Of a stretch of DNA of 64,000 bases, positions 45,553-60,500 are shown in pieces. Position 1 is the stretch's first letter. The number at the start of each line of letters is the position of its first letter. This DNA comes from Aphelocoma coerulescens (taxonomy: Eukaryota; Chordata; Aves; Passeriformes; Corvidae). The DNA lies in the NCBI RefSeq assembly GCF_041296385.1, contig NW_027184085.1, positions 8,551,301 to 8,615,300 on the forward strand. The letters run 5' to 3'. The notes under the pieces were generated by a model. That model did no database searches. It saw only the letters and a program-made list of their open reading frames with translations, and was not told where the DNA came from. The position numbers and the translations under genes are program-made.

Positions 45553-48500
45553 CTGCTTAAAGACAGATAAAAATACAACATCATTATAACACTTTTTTCT
45601 GATGCTGGTCAGTTCGGGGCTTTGAACTGAGCTTGACTTCAAACCATTCTGTGGTAAAGGTCTACAGCCGTATGTTGCATTGTGCTATCATGGGGCACTG
45701 TAGCATTTCAAGGAGAGTAGAACTGAAGTTAAAAAGGCTTGTCACTCTCATGTTTCCTGGTGACTATGTCCACTGAGGAGAGTTTGACTGTCCCATCTTC
45801 AATACAGTTTTTACAGACACATCATTCCTGAACTTATGAAAAATCTACCAGGCAATCAGATTTGGGAGAAAGAACAACAGCTCTTTTTGCTGTAATCATT
45901 GCTTCAAAGAGCAATAAGATTAAAGAGCTGATGACTTGACCACAAAGCAACCTCCTGAGTATCTCCTCACATTTGGTTTCAAATAGAAAAGTTACTGGTA
46001 TAAAGTTTTGGTTTCAACAAACAGACAACCAAAAATACGTTGATGCTGGTCAGACATCAAAGAGCTATGTGCAGTCTTTCAAACCATGACAGACAGAACA
46101 CATGGCACATTTCTGTCACTACTATGGCAAATCCATTCCAGTAACACAAACCTAAAGGAGTCTAAATTTATTCCAAGGGCCTAAAACCTAGTAACACTGA
46201 AAACCATAGCCACACCCATGTTTAGCTTCAACAGCAGCCAGATCAGGTCTGTACCAAAAGCTCTGCAGTTTACAATCAACAATAAGCCTCTATTGAACAT
46301 ATTTCAGATGTTCTTTAGCATTTGGAACAAGAACTCCAGGTGCAACATGTGCCACCAGAAATGCCTTGGCATAGACAGTAGCAGGTCTGGAGGGCCCACT
46401 TGAGCCAAGGGCTAAGAAATCAAAGACAAACAATGAAACTGCTTACTGGGTAGGCAGGCAGAAGTCCTCCAGGTCCCACAATATACTGGTTATGCAACAA
46501 GGGTGGTACACCTTGGGGCAGGTTTGGGGGAGCTTTGCCTGTAGAACCAAAATACAGACACTTTAACAAGCCTTTAGAAAAGAAAAGGCTTCAGCATTGA
46601 GATAAGATAGCTCACAAGTTCTGGCAGCTGCGCCGTCTTAGCTTATAAAGAGCACATTTTGTGCTGTTTGATGAATATACTCAAAATAGCCTGAAGAGTT
46701 TAACCATGCCTCAAGGGAGGGAAAGCACAGGATACTTAAGCCTGAAAACATTCCTATCAGAGAATAGCCTGATTTTGTCATTTGCTTTGTCCAAGAAGAT
46801 TCCAAGAATTACAGAAACTTCTCTTTTCCTCAGTCCTTTCCTGAAGGCAAATTTAGAAATCATTCTCAGTCTGAGAAAGCAAATTCTCTCCTTTCATTTT
46901 CTGCTCTGTCAACACATTCCCTTTACCACCAGCAATAGACTGGAAAGCACTAAATGTTGCCAGCATACTTTCTGTGGGTGACTTACTACAGCTAGGAATA
47001 GCAAAGAGAAGACTGAAATGGTTTCAGCTGCCTTCATGATGCAGTGCCAGGAGGCAGAATAGTAAAAGAACAATGTACTTTGGCCAGTCATAAGACACTT
47101 CATTTACAAGCTACAGAAATGAGAAATCCTCTTTAACCAAGCCTGATCCTTAATATTACATCACTCACTTCTCTCTGTAAGATTTCCTTTTAGCAGTTCA
47201 GGTTTGTCAGAGAAGAAAGAGAATTTAGCATCACTTCCACTTCAGTGCAAGAAGCCTCCCAGCCTTCTTTCTCCATGGACCCTCCTCCTGAAGTGCTATT
47301 TGCTGTGCAATTTCTTTTCCTTTCTGTGGAAGTGGCAGTAGGGATGTGACATATGATAATGAGGACACTGCAATATATTCTGATACTGCCATATGAAGTC
47401 ACGTCACAGAAAAGACTGAAACTACAGCTAATGCAAACTCATAGTCAGGAGTGATCACAACTTGGAATACAAACTGGGTGAATTTTCTAGCCCAAAACTT
47501 CCCAAGTCAGAACTGCTCTTGTGTGTATTTATAAAGCTCTTTCGGGACAGAATGTGCTATATAAATGCCACATAATACCCTAACAAATATTTCAAATACA
47601 TAAAACCAGGCAACTTTATTTCATAAGCCAGCAAATACAGCATGCTAGAAATGCCAGTGAAGAGTGTGGACTTCTTAGCGTTGTTATGGCTGGTGAGATG
47701 CTCAACTGATAGCCCTGCTGACTGAAATGCTCTGTCTATCCATGCGATCTGTCAATATTGCCAACCTGAAGATACTAAGGGAGCTGCCCGTGTGGTAGCA
47801 GCTGGTATAGACACACTGGTAACACTCAGGCCAAGGCTGTTTGTAGTGTTCATACTGCTTGCCATGCTGACAACCGAGGAGGTGGTGCTAGTGGCTGAGG
47901 TTGAAGCAGTTGAAAAGGTTGTTGAGGGCTGGAGCGAAGTTGTGTTCTCAATACTAGTGTGCTAGAAAAGGAGACAAAAAGAATGAGGATCACAGAGCAA
48001 ATAAACCACAGCAGAAAATGCTGAGAAAAGGGAAAAAAAAAAAAAAAAAAACTTTTAAAGTAACAGAGCACATGCAAAAGATATGCATTATCTATGTACC
48101 AGGCAAGCAACTAAGTTGCATGCTTGCGATGTCTTTGTGATTTAAAGAAAACTATTGCATGAGAGCTAAATTCAAATTGCCACACCATCACAAAGTTACA
48201 CTACAGTAAGTGCAATGTAACACGTATCATCCCATCACCTGCATTTTGTCAGCTAACCTCTCCAATGCAGACTGCTAACAGTCTGCATTTGGAGACATTT
48301 CAGATCACTACTTTGAAGTTTGGTTTTGGTTTGTTCTTTTTTTAATAAACTAGTTACAAGCAAAAAGGTTTTTTTTATTTCATCCCCCCTAGCTGGTATG
48401 ACAATTTCCCTCACAACTGTGTAACTGGCAAGTCTCTGTCATAGCTATTCCTGATCCAGTACAAATCATAAGTGGTAATCACTTTTTCCCCACTAGAGGG

Positions 48501-51500
48501 CTGACATTCCTTCTTCCCTGAGGTAAGGCTCTTGTTTTGGTTCTTGGGGTACCAGGACACACCAAACTTTAAGAGAGGGTCCTAATTATGAGATAAACTG
48601 ACTATATGCCAAGCATCTGTTTTAATATTAACAGGACTTACCACATGTGATGTGCTTGAAGACAACACTGAGGCAGGAGAGAGGCTGCTCTGATGATTGG
48701 AAAGGGAGCTGGAAGGAAATAGTACAGAATTCATAAAATTAATTTCCCCTAGAACTATTTTTAACAAATACAGATATGCAGTAGGACCTGAGTTAACGAA
48801 TAAAAATTCTATATGTGTGTGCACATACACATACACAGAGTGGTTAAAGACAAAATTACATGTAAGAGTGTGTGTATACATACACATATCACACACACAG
48901 GCATGTACGAATACAGACACCTCTACAGGCACTTTTTCCTTTAATTAGTATTCTATTATCTTTTAATGAAAAAATTAAAGTAGAGTCACTATTGCTAACA
49001 AGAAATATCTAAAGCACCATTCATTTGTATTTTTCAATTTCCTGTATCTTTAGAAAAACTAGAGTTGCTTCAGGAATCATATAGCAATGACTCCATGACA
49101 CATAAAGTGCAAACTCAAAACTAGGTTCACACAAGCACAAGCCCTGTTTCTCATTCTTTCCCTGCTGTTTCTTGCCACGGGGGACAGGTTTTAAGTGAGG
49201 CAGTGCTTTGGTTAGACTCGCTGTGGTATTTCTCACATTTTGAGCTGCATAACCTTAACTCGACCAATTAGAACTGCAAGGTAATTGCCCCATAATTCAT
49301 CCAGAGACCTTCAAATGCCTCCCTGAAAGGTGACTGAAAGTGGCTCTTAAACATTTACACTGACAAGTTATACCTTATATTCGAGGTGAAGAATGTAACC
49401 TACTGTATACAGTATGCAATAAACTGACAACATTGAACAAAAGTAATCAAAATGAAGATATAAAACACATGTATAGTTTGGTGCTCAAAGAATACCCTCC
49501 TTACTAAACAAGAAGCAGGAGAGATCCTAACAGCAAAATTATTTTAGTGCTCTCTCTGGAAATAGCCACAAGAAAACACAGCAGTTTTCACACCAAAGCT
49601 GATGGCTACATTACATGACCTAATTTAAGGGCAAACACTCTGGTAGCTCTTCAAGGCCCAGAATAAACCTTGGCGGTTTCATAGACTAACTTTGAAAACT
49701 GTCCCCTCTCTGCAGAAATTACAACAACAGCACTTTAGGGAGCAAGTGAAAATGTAGTTGAGTCCAATGTAAGTTTTATACCACTCCCTCGCCCACTCTT
49801 CCCAGCTCTTTTAATAAGCCTTAATTCACCATCTGACCTATGGTAGAGACACAGACACCAGCTCTACGTTAGACACGTTTGGAATTCAGGCATCATGATG
49901 ATGGCTGAGATTTGGTATCTGTCTAACAGCATCAACCCCCAGCCGAAATTTCCATCAATTTATACAGCTTTTCAACAAATCAGTGTCAGAAAATGTTTCC
50001 AGCATAAAGGGAATAGTTCTTGTCTGACATATTTACTATTTTATTCAACAAAAAAATACTAGAGTGTTAGAAGAAAATAAACTACATCCTAGCTGTGAAA
50101 CAGTACAATACAAAGGCGAGTATCAAAAATATAACTCAATCCATATAGCTTCAGGATGTCACCTGAATGAGGATGAAGCTCATGTAACAGGCATTCAGAA
50201 AAACAGAGAGACAGTGCAAACGAGCTGAATTGTGCTAGATGCACTTCCAAGAACATCAATCTGTTATTTTAAAGTATCTTAAGGATATATCTCAGAAAAA
50301 GAAAACACACAGTTTCCCTGCAGAATTATTTCTGAGTTTTAATTTTAAGAAATACAAATATAAAAAAGAGAGTACACTATTTCAAATTGGCTATGAAGTA
50401 AACTGTTAAGTTATTTGAAACATGACACTGAACAAAAACAGCAGGCACAAAGTAGGACAAATAAACTGGAGGAATCAATTTAGCTAATTTAGCTAGCATG
50501 ATTGAAGCGAATCTCTTGAAACACAAAGTTGTATACATACCGTGAAATCTTGAGGCAGCAGCTGCTCTGCCATTAGGAGGCAGCCCAGAGCTCATATTTT
50601 GCAACCAGAAACATTCTGATCTCTTCTGAATCTCCTAATGCTGATTCACGTCATAAAAAGTGGACCTTGGTGCCTGACAGCCCCATATGGAACCACCCTT
50701 ACACCCGTCCTATCCCCAAAATTGACTCTCTCTGTTTATCCCAACTCCACTGTACCTGCTCAGCTGGGAGAGTGAGCTGCTAGCCAGATCACTGGACTGA
50801 GGCAAGCTGGGCAATGCTGCCACGTGCTGCGGTGTTGAAGGCAGAAGCGAGGCCGTGGTGGACACCACACTGGGCAGAGAACCAGCCGAAGGTAGTGAGG
50901 GAGAAGGCTCTGTCTTAGGTGCTGGAACTGATGAAGTAGCTGCAACAAGTTAAAAAGAGGCATTCAGATTAAAATTCCAGCAGACTTGACATCCCATCAC
51001 GGATACAGGAAAACAGTCGCATTCTCCCCCTGGTCTAAAAAAATCTTACCATTAAGAATTGGTAACTATATCAAGCAATTTGGCTAGGAAGGAAAATTCA
51101 AACATAACTGAACTACCATTTTTTCCCTTTAAGCCTTCTACTTAAGATAGATTTACAATTATCACTGCTACACATGTAGTAAACTACAGTCTTCTGCACT
51201 TCACCTGCCACTGGGTTTCTAACTTACACTCACAAGTCATTTTAAAATTCCTTGCTTTTGGTTCAGTAAACACAAGTCATTTGTGCCTTTCCAAGGCACT
51301 GTAAAAATCCAGTTATACCTACAGCTCTGTTTCTTCATTCCAACCTACACAGCGCTGTTGGAGATTTCAACTGAGATTGTTGGAGTACAAGGGTATATAA
51401 CAACTTATCAGTTTGACATATTCAGTCAAAAGTGTACTGCAGTAGAATAAAAGAAGCTGCAATGGCAGGACACACTTGAGCACAGCATTAAGCATTTCTT

Positions 51501-54500
51501 ATGGCTAAGGGGTTGTCAAATACTGACTCATTTTACTTAGATAATAAAAAATGTTAGGTTTAATCTCATACTTTTTTTAGGCTACACAGATTAAAACTTG
51601 TTTATAGGATCACTATATTGTAATAAGGCACTTAAAAATTATACTGTCCAACATGATTCCCAGCTGTTTCACTTATCTCTCCTACTACAAAAACAACAAA
51701 GAATTAGAGACACTCACTCACCAATAAAACTCAGGAAAGAGTTGAACCCTGCCTTCTGCAGGGCCATTTTACCACACCACACCAGGGACCATCACTAACT
51801 TGGAATGTATGTGAAGACATTTTTAGATTGGTCACCAAACAAAAATCAAATACTCACTTGGAAGTTATACATTACAGTTTGTTCACTTTATTGTTTTGAT
51901 TTCCTAGCTACATGACCCAAGTCAGGTTGTGGGGTTGCAATACAAACAGGAATCAAGAGGTCTTGGCCTTGACAAAACGTCTGGCCTCTTACAAAAAGGA
52001 AATCCAAGTGACAAACATAATTATGAAGGCAGCAACTGTATCACCTAGTAACTCCTGGTAAAACTCACATAAAAAACAGAGTTTAAAACTCTCAATATAT
52101 TAAGAGCAGGATTCCCATCTTGAAGTAAAAGTAGATGTCCTCAACACAAGGGACAGAATCATCATCTTAAGATCCCTTACGAGACGCCTGAATGCAATGT
52201 GCAAGACAAAGAAAACACGGAGACCAGTAGCATGGTCAGAAGTAAAACATGTCAGTTGTACTTTGAATTAAGGGTTTAGGAAGCTCAAGATCTGGATATT
52301 AAAGGAGAAAAACAGCAAAGATGAGAGATGAACAACTAAGAACATTATAGCACACGCAGAAGGGAAAAAGTATTTTCAAAAGTTAAGACAAATTCAAAAT
52401 CATTTGGATGCATGTAATAGACGCAATGGAAGAAGGAAACAGAAATGCTCTCAAAGGAGAGCTGGTATAGGAAAAGAGACTAGTAAAGCCATTACAGAAT
52501 ACAAAAGTATTAGAATTCTCAGATCTTTGTTTTCTAAAGCAAAAGGACAGGTTCTGCAGTGAATTTCATAAACTGTTTATTAATTCTGTACTTGACACTA
52601 TGAAAACACTTTGTGTCTTTGTATATGTCAATCTTTTAAATGGTAATTCTCGGAGCATAAACAACTCCTGCTCCTTTAAATTCAACTTAGCACTAACAAA
52701 ACACATCCCACTAATGGCCCACCTGAAGACATGTTTAAGAGAAGGTTAGACCTAAAATTGAGGCATTGGAATTCCAAAAGATATTAATTCACACTGCTGT
52801 CCTTGAAAACTTCCACAGAGAAGCACAAAGATCAGAAGAGTGAACATTATACTTTAATTATTTTAACTCCAAGTAGAGAGCTGCAGGGGTGTTACAGGTC
52901 CATGCTACATTAGAAATAGGCCAAGATGAAGAAACTAACACTTATACCAGAGTCAGTACTGAGGTATTGTTTGCAAGGTATCAGGAGGAAACTCAGCAGA
53001 GGGAACGTGTTTCTCACCTTTATTCCCCACAGGCTTCTAACAGGGCAGAGATAGAAGCAGACCTAGTGAGAGGTGCATTCCAAGAATGTGACTTTGTTTC
53101 ATTACAGTTAAATGCTATTTGCAGCTTCCCAACTCAGAACTGGAAGAACTGCTAAGAAATTTCATAGTTATTTTTAATTTTGTATTTTTATTTTATATTA
53201 AATAATTTCTTGCAGGTAAATTCAAAAGGAAAACCAGCAGGTCTAACTCTAAGGCTATTTAGGTTTGTAGATTTTAGGTTTGTAGAGAGCTGCCTTCATA
53301 TTTCAATTGTACTCAAGAAGCAAGCAGTATTTTATGCAAGCACAAATAAAGTCAAATGGGTCAGCCATAAATTAGTCATGGAGAACAATATAAAACCTTA
53401 AACCCAATGTCACTGCTACGCTTGTGTGCACAGCAAGTAGCAAGGAATGATCAGAAAGTCCTGTGCTCAACCAAGCTTTGAAAACTTACTGTCAAGTGTT
53501 GCCTGGGTTCTAACACCACTGTGTCCGTTCTGTAAACAAAGAAGAAATTAATTAATAAATCATCTCAGAAGTATATTAAATGTTCAAACTGAATCACACA
53601 TCGAACATGCTTCATGCAAAATTCTGTATTCATACTAAATTGAACAACATGGCAGAAAATTAAATTTTTACTGCCTTTATAAAAACCACATCATAAAGTT
53701 GTCTCAAGTGCAAGGTGTCCTGAACATAGAGAATCCCATACACTGCCCATAATACACCCATCAGCAGCAGACCTTCCCATGTACTGTATATAACATAAAC
53801 TTCAGGCTCACACCAATATGAAATAAAGAATTGCATTAACATATAGGAAATGGTTGTGCTTTTGATCTAATGTAACTCACAATTTTAACTATCCAAGTTA
53901 CACAGAGACGCCAATTTTTTTCCATTGAAAGATAAGACTTGAGAAGCACCAGTTGTTTTTTGGATAACGCTGGAGTACAGAAGTGGATAGTCTATGCTTG
54001 ATCCTCACCAGTACATACGAGCTAGTGCAGAAGACAAGTGTGACTGAGCCAACACATAACAAAGGCCAGAAGCAAATAAACTTACAAACTCTCACAAGTT
54101 CCTAAAACATTTAATAAACTCAGTTCTCTTAAAACAAACCCACATTCCATATACAAAGAGAGCAGGTGTGTTTGAATCTCTCAAGAGACTCTCTGTCCTA
54201 TATTAGACCTCTCCTATGCTTATTAAAATAACACATGAAACTAATTCCCACTGGTGTTAAAAGTAAGGCTGGAGGGGCCAAAAAAAGTTTGGAATCCATT
54301 TGCTAGGTGCCATATAAATTTAATAAATAATATACCTTTCTATAGAAACTGTCAATTTATGGCAAAATACCATAATTAGTATTTACATACAGAGACAGTT
54401 CCTTTTTTAAAAGCTTAACTTCAGGGAAGGAAATTTGAGAAGAATTTTAAGTGTTACTAAGAAAAAAGGTCAAAAGACAATTTAAGATGTCAAAACCCAA

Positions 54501-57500
54501 AAAATCAGAGGCTCTTACATCCCAAATACAGTATTGCCAAAAACGACTACACACTGGGAAAAATGAAAACAAGTAACAGGGCGGGCTTGGGAATCAAAAA
54601 TACCACTGGGCTTGGTCAAAGCATTAACGTATCAGAGGAATACAAGCCTAACACAGGTAAGAATATTCCCCCTTTTCAAGGTCCTGTTTCTCTAATGAAC
54701 TCACCGCAACTGCAACAGGGGTTGGTTCAGACGGAGCCATGGAGCTTTGGTACGCTATCCTGCTATGCACAGAAGTCTGGTCATAGGAGGAAGTTGTTAC
54801 TGGGCTAGTGCTCTGGGTTGAGCAGGTCAGACTGGAAGAGCTGATGGCAGAGGTTGTGTAGGTGGAGTCCTGTACTGTATTGGATATTGGCAAAGAGGTA
54901 TTCAAAGGATCACTGGAAAAAAGAATTATTTATCATCTTGGTAAGTATTTCAAATACCTTCATGAAAATATCAGCTCCTGTATAGTTATCTTGAACTACC
55001 TTAAACATGCAGAAAAATCTACACTATTTATATTAGAAAATATAAGAATGTAAAAAAAAATTATAATATTGCTTTGGTCCCCACAAATCACTGCTTCAAA
55101 ACATCAGCTGCACTAAGCACCGCTCACCTTCCTCGTTCCAGCCCAACCTAGACAAGAATTTACATACAAGCATTTTTCAGTCATGTTATTTCCACCTTTT
55201 CCAAGGATAATTAATGATCATAATGTTTCTTTTTTAAACAAGCAGAATTGATAAAAGTCTGATATATGATGAGTAACCACAACAGGATTCTTTTTACAAC
55301 AGAATCCTAATGTTACAGAATGAACTATGCAAAGAGCTAAAAAATACTTTAAAACATGCAGTAATGTTTTATTTTCCAGATAGTTTAAATGCAATGTATA
55401 AAACTACAAGTTAATGTGAAAGTTCATTTTCATTAATATTTCTGAATTAACTTCAGGAAGCTTTTTACCGATGCCGATTTTTCAATGAATAAGGAATTAA
55501 AAATGGTTTACTGGTACGCTGGCACTTCACATTGGCTATTTTAGCATTTCAGTAAGAGCTTCTGCATACAGAAAGCCTAGCTTCTCATTTTCTCATCCTG
55601 TAGGAGCATCAGGTTTGTAATCTGGTGCCAATCTACTAATATATGGTACAGAGGTCAACTCTGCTGGATTAGATGCAGAAAAACGTGGGTTGTGAGGAAC
55701 AAACCCCCAAAAAACTTGAAAAGCAGGGCAATTCAACATGAGAAGGAAATCCTATAAAGGATAGCTTATTATAAGGTTATTTATACTCATGTCATCTCCA
55801 GCTTCACATTTACCCATCCAGGGAGATTTTGACTACCATTAGAGAAGAAATCATTTATGATACAATGCACAGAAAAAAAGTCATCATATTTTTCCCTCCC
55901 ATTACATTGTAACCGTGTCTTGATGTTTTTGGCACAAACTTGACCCCCTTCAAGAACACCTGAGAATGCAGGAGGGCAACCCACACATACTTTACAGATT
56001 TTGAATATAAGCTATTGTTGGTCGCCTGGCTGGTATTCTCACTGCTTGAAGTTGATCCAAACTCTGGGATTGTAGGCTCTGATCCAAACTCAAGAGCTCC
56101 AAATTGAACATTTAACCCTGTCACGTCTGCTGATCCAGGCATCTCCACTGCAGAGGCAGGAATCTTAAAGGAAGAAAAAAAGCCGTAATTTCTTTCCATG
56201 CATCTTCAACCTGAAATTAATCCACTGATTCTGCCCTAATCTGGAGCTGAAGGAGTAAGACATACTATTCTACAATACCAAAGTATCATCTGTGTACAAC
56301 CCTCCCACCTCCACCAATATTCATATTGTGGCTATTAAGTCAATCTAAAAACCACTCAGCAACAGCCATTTTCCATACAGAGCAACCAGGCAGCTGCTTG
56401 CAAAAGATGTCACCAGAGCATTTTGGACCTAGTAACTATCCAGCTTAGTATTTCCTGCTTTATAAATAAGAAATATACCAAGCTCTTTGCTCTCCTTCTC
56501 CCTAGCAATTTATAGAATCATAGAAATAACTTAGGTTGGACAAGAACATTAAGATCAAGTCCAGCTATTAAAGCCAGCACTACCAAGTCCTAAACCATGT
56601 CCCTAAGCACCACATCTTCACATCTTTTAAACAGTTCCAGGGATGGTAACTCCACCACTTACCTGGGCAGCCTGCTCCAATGATCACCCCCTCAGTGATG
56701 ACATTTTTCCTAATATCCAGTCTAAACCCTCCCTAGCGCAACTTGAGGCTGTTTCCCCTTGTCTTGTCACTTGTTACCTGGGAGAAATGACTGATCTCCA
56801 CCTGGCTACACCCTCATTTCTAGAGGGTGATCAGGTTTCCCCTGAGCCTCCTTTTCTCCAGGCTGAGCCCCTGCAGCTCCCTCAGCTGCTCCTCAGACCT
56901 GTGCTCCAGAGCCTTGCCCAGCTCTGCCCCCTTCTCTGGACATGCTCCAGCCCCTCAACATCTTCTTGTGTGAGGCACCCAGAACTGGACACAGGACTTG
57001 ACGTGCAGCCTCACCAGTGCCCAGTACAGGGGGACAGTCACTGCCCTGGTCCTGCTGGCCACACCACTGCTGACACAGCTTTTTGTGGTTTTTACTTTTA
57101 CTAAGGACAAGCCGCCATTCAATTACCCACCTTGGATGCTGGAGTTATCCTCCGTTTTGGTGGTTTTATCTGTTTCTGCTGGGTTTGATGAACAGTCACT
57201 GCCTGGTTATCCATAGAGATAGTGGGGAGCTGTAATATTTTGCTAACAGCTGTAGAGGTGTCTACTGGTGATGGCTCTCGAAGCTTCACCTGGGAGGAGG
57301 AGGACTCCAGCCCAGGAGGAGGAACAGGAACCACCTGCATTTGTTGTTGCTGTCGCTGGGTCAGCTGGCTCAGAACTGGAGATGGCTCGGGCTGGGATTT
57401 AAAGTCTGGTCAGTGTTGGGAAAAAGAAATATCAAAATTAAAGCACTGAACTCTGCTCTTCGCAGTTCTACTCTTTATGGAAGAATCTGGGTGATGCTTA

Positions 57501-60500
57501 ACAGTTAACGATTCTCTTATGCTAACGATAGCATTTGCAAGTCTTTTCAGACATCACAGCAATTTCACATTCATCATTTACCGCTCTAACAGTAATAAGG
57601 ACAACAGTTGATACACTTTCTACTTTAAACAAACAGCTGTGGCCAAGCATTATTTATTTTTTTCCAAAAATATGAGAACAAACTTATCTACACAGTCACA
57701 ATATTATCACACACAAGTCCTCAAAAACTGTTTTGGATTATTTTAATCAAACACTTCAAGTTTCACTGCAGTTAACTGTGCAATAAAATGTGATTATTTC
57801 CAAGGGGTAAAGAGTTGCAATTTAGAGGTATTATGATTTAGGATTCCCTACCCTGCCCTGAAAAGAAAAAGATGGAAAAAAAAAAAAAAAAGAAAAAAAA
57901 AAGAGAATCTTCTACTATCTCATAATAGCTGAGAGTCAAAGAGATGCTGGACATGAACAGGTTTTTTCCCAAGTCTTCTCTTTCATAGTTTTCAGATGCT
58001 TAAAGCCATGAAGTGACCTAAAGCACTGGTCAACCACTATAGAGATCTACAGCATTTTCAGTGTGCAGGGTTTTTTATTCGGTTCACGAAGTCCATTAGA
58101 AAGCATTAAAAGGTACATAAACCTTTTTTTTAGAATTTCTGCATGTCAAAGATAGTAATTGCTACCAATGGCTGCTTATCTACACATAAGCATATATACA
58201 TACACATGAGAGATACAAGAGCTATCCTCTTCACAGTGAGGATACTGCTAGGATCAACACTGCAGAAACCAAGTTTCTGTCATTTTCACTGTTGCTACTA
58301 ATTTTACTCAATTACATGAAAAATTCATACAATTATAAATATACAAAACAAATAACCTGAATCATTCACAGCACACTAGGGGAAGAACACTGAGGCGTGA
58401 TGCTCATTATGAAGAAATTATATAGTACTCATTCAAAATTCATGTAATGAGTAAAGAGAAAATTTGTGGAAAAAAAACCAAAACCAAAATACAGTACACA
58501 ACTTTACACTCAGCTAAAAGCAGCATAGCTACAATGAAAATAAATCTTTCCCCACATTTGTTGAAAAACAGTCACCAACAAAGTTCCATGTAAATATTCA
58601 AGCACACTAAATCAAGGATGTCATTACATGGAAGGCTCAATAACTTTAAAGATGTAATAACATTTATGTATAGGCTTAAGCTTAACAAAACTTAGTTTAT
58701 GATAAATATACTTGTGATGTCTATTACCAGCAAATAAATGTCACACTTAGAATGATTGTAACTAATTGTATTACTAGGATTACATTTTTTAGAAAGTCTT
58801 TCATTAAAGTAATTTTAAACTATCATTGGCACTAAGAAATCTTACTGGCTAATAGAGAGAGGAAGAGAAAAGAAGCTGCGTCAAAGCACTTACCAAACTG
58901 ACTGAGGACTGAGGACTGAGTAATAGGTGGTTTTAGATCCCAGGATGACGCAGCAGCTGTGCTAGTGGTGCTATTGGTTTGTTGAGAGGTAAACTGACCC
59001 AATCCTGGTGGTTTTAATTGGTCCAAGATTTGGGAACCAGTAGAGTTTGCCAGTTTAGAAGATCTGAGCTCTCCAAAGCCAGAACAAAGAACTGCCGACT
59101 ACCAAAAAAGAAGAAGAGGGGAAGGAGCAGAGTTAATTTTTTAAGTAATAATTGAACATAATCATAAGGTCAATGTCTACAAGCTGCTATCTGGCAGCAA
59201 CTAAAATCTATTCAAGACCTAGCTTACTAACAAATGACCAGTAAAAATTTCCACCACTGGAATACTAATAATACTAACTTAATTGAACCCATGCATTTCA
59301 AAATATCATAGATTTACTAATAGTTGGACCAATTTTTAGAGAATGAACACCTCATCTCACACCCTCAAAAGGGACTCAGGAACAGGCATGCTTCCACAAG
59401 AAGTAGTCAAGAATGTGCTTGGAAATAACACATTCGGTTTTCTGGCCTAGAAATCTTAACTCTAAAAAAATTATTTTATCCTACATCAGCAAGCAATGAG
59501 CACATCTGCTCTCTAATAAAAAATTAATACAACTACTTAATGTAAACGCAGAAATAACTAATCAGCAAAATGAATAAAAGTAATCTTTTTTTGGGGGTGG
59601 TGGGATGAGGGGGGAGTGTGAAAGGAAGGAATGATATTTTTTATTTTCAACTTTTTTAACAAATACCAAAACACCTCATTAAATGACCGGCACTGGAAAA
59701 GTTGTTTACCCTGAAATATTTACTCATGAACAACACTTAAGAAACATAATATTTAGAAAGCTTAAGATAGTTTTACCAGACTTTGAGGAGAATAAGAGTT
59801 TACAGCACTGGAGTTGCCCGTTCCTGATGCCATCTGGGTGCTGTGCTGAGAATTTGTGAACACTAATGCTTGGCCAAAGGTCTGCTGCTGGGGAGCCTCA
59901 AATGAGTTGCCTTCTGTCTCTTGGGTAGATGTCACTGGCTTTTGAAGCAGTGTCACCAAATCAATGCTGTAAGACAAAGTGAAATTTGGCTGGAATGAAC
60001 ACAGTGATTAAACTGCACTGACACCGAGGCAAGCACTAACAATACTAAAGCTGCCATTCCAGCAACAGAATTACTACTGATTAACAGTCTTTTCAAATGT
60101 TTTTTTGTCTATCATACAAAAGAGATAGAAAAGAGTTTTTTGCCAGCAAGAAACAAACACAAAAAACCCACCCCAATTTGAGTGGATGAACTAAAACATT
60201 TTCTAACATAATTTGAGGGACATCCACTAGAAGAACAGAATAAAAAACATATGAATATACTACCTTTAAGAAAGAAAGGAGTGTAACCTATAGACCACCT
60301 GACACCATGCCTCATGCAAATCACATCCATATTATGTGGAAAATTTTGCTGCAGTACAGCAGAATCAGGATGTTTCGGACCATTAGCCTATTTAGTTTTT
60401 AGATCTCATGCTATCCAGCTACCGAGTATTCATTGCTAAACTTCAATGTTCTCTCCATGAACATGAGGTTAATGAAGGCAGCTGATTCCACAACAGCACC

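Noticed and set aside
45415..45642. 75-codon - strand frame as a separate small gene
   Set aside because: Its core is the 16-codon UBAP2 exon at 45505-45552 read through into intron on both sides.
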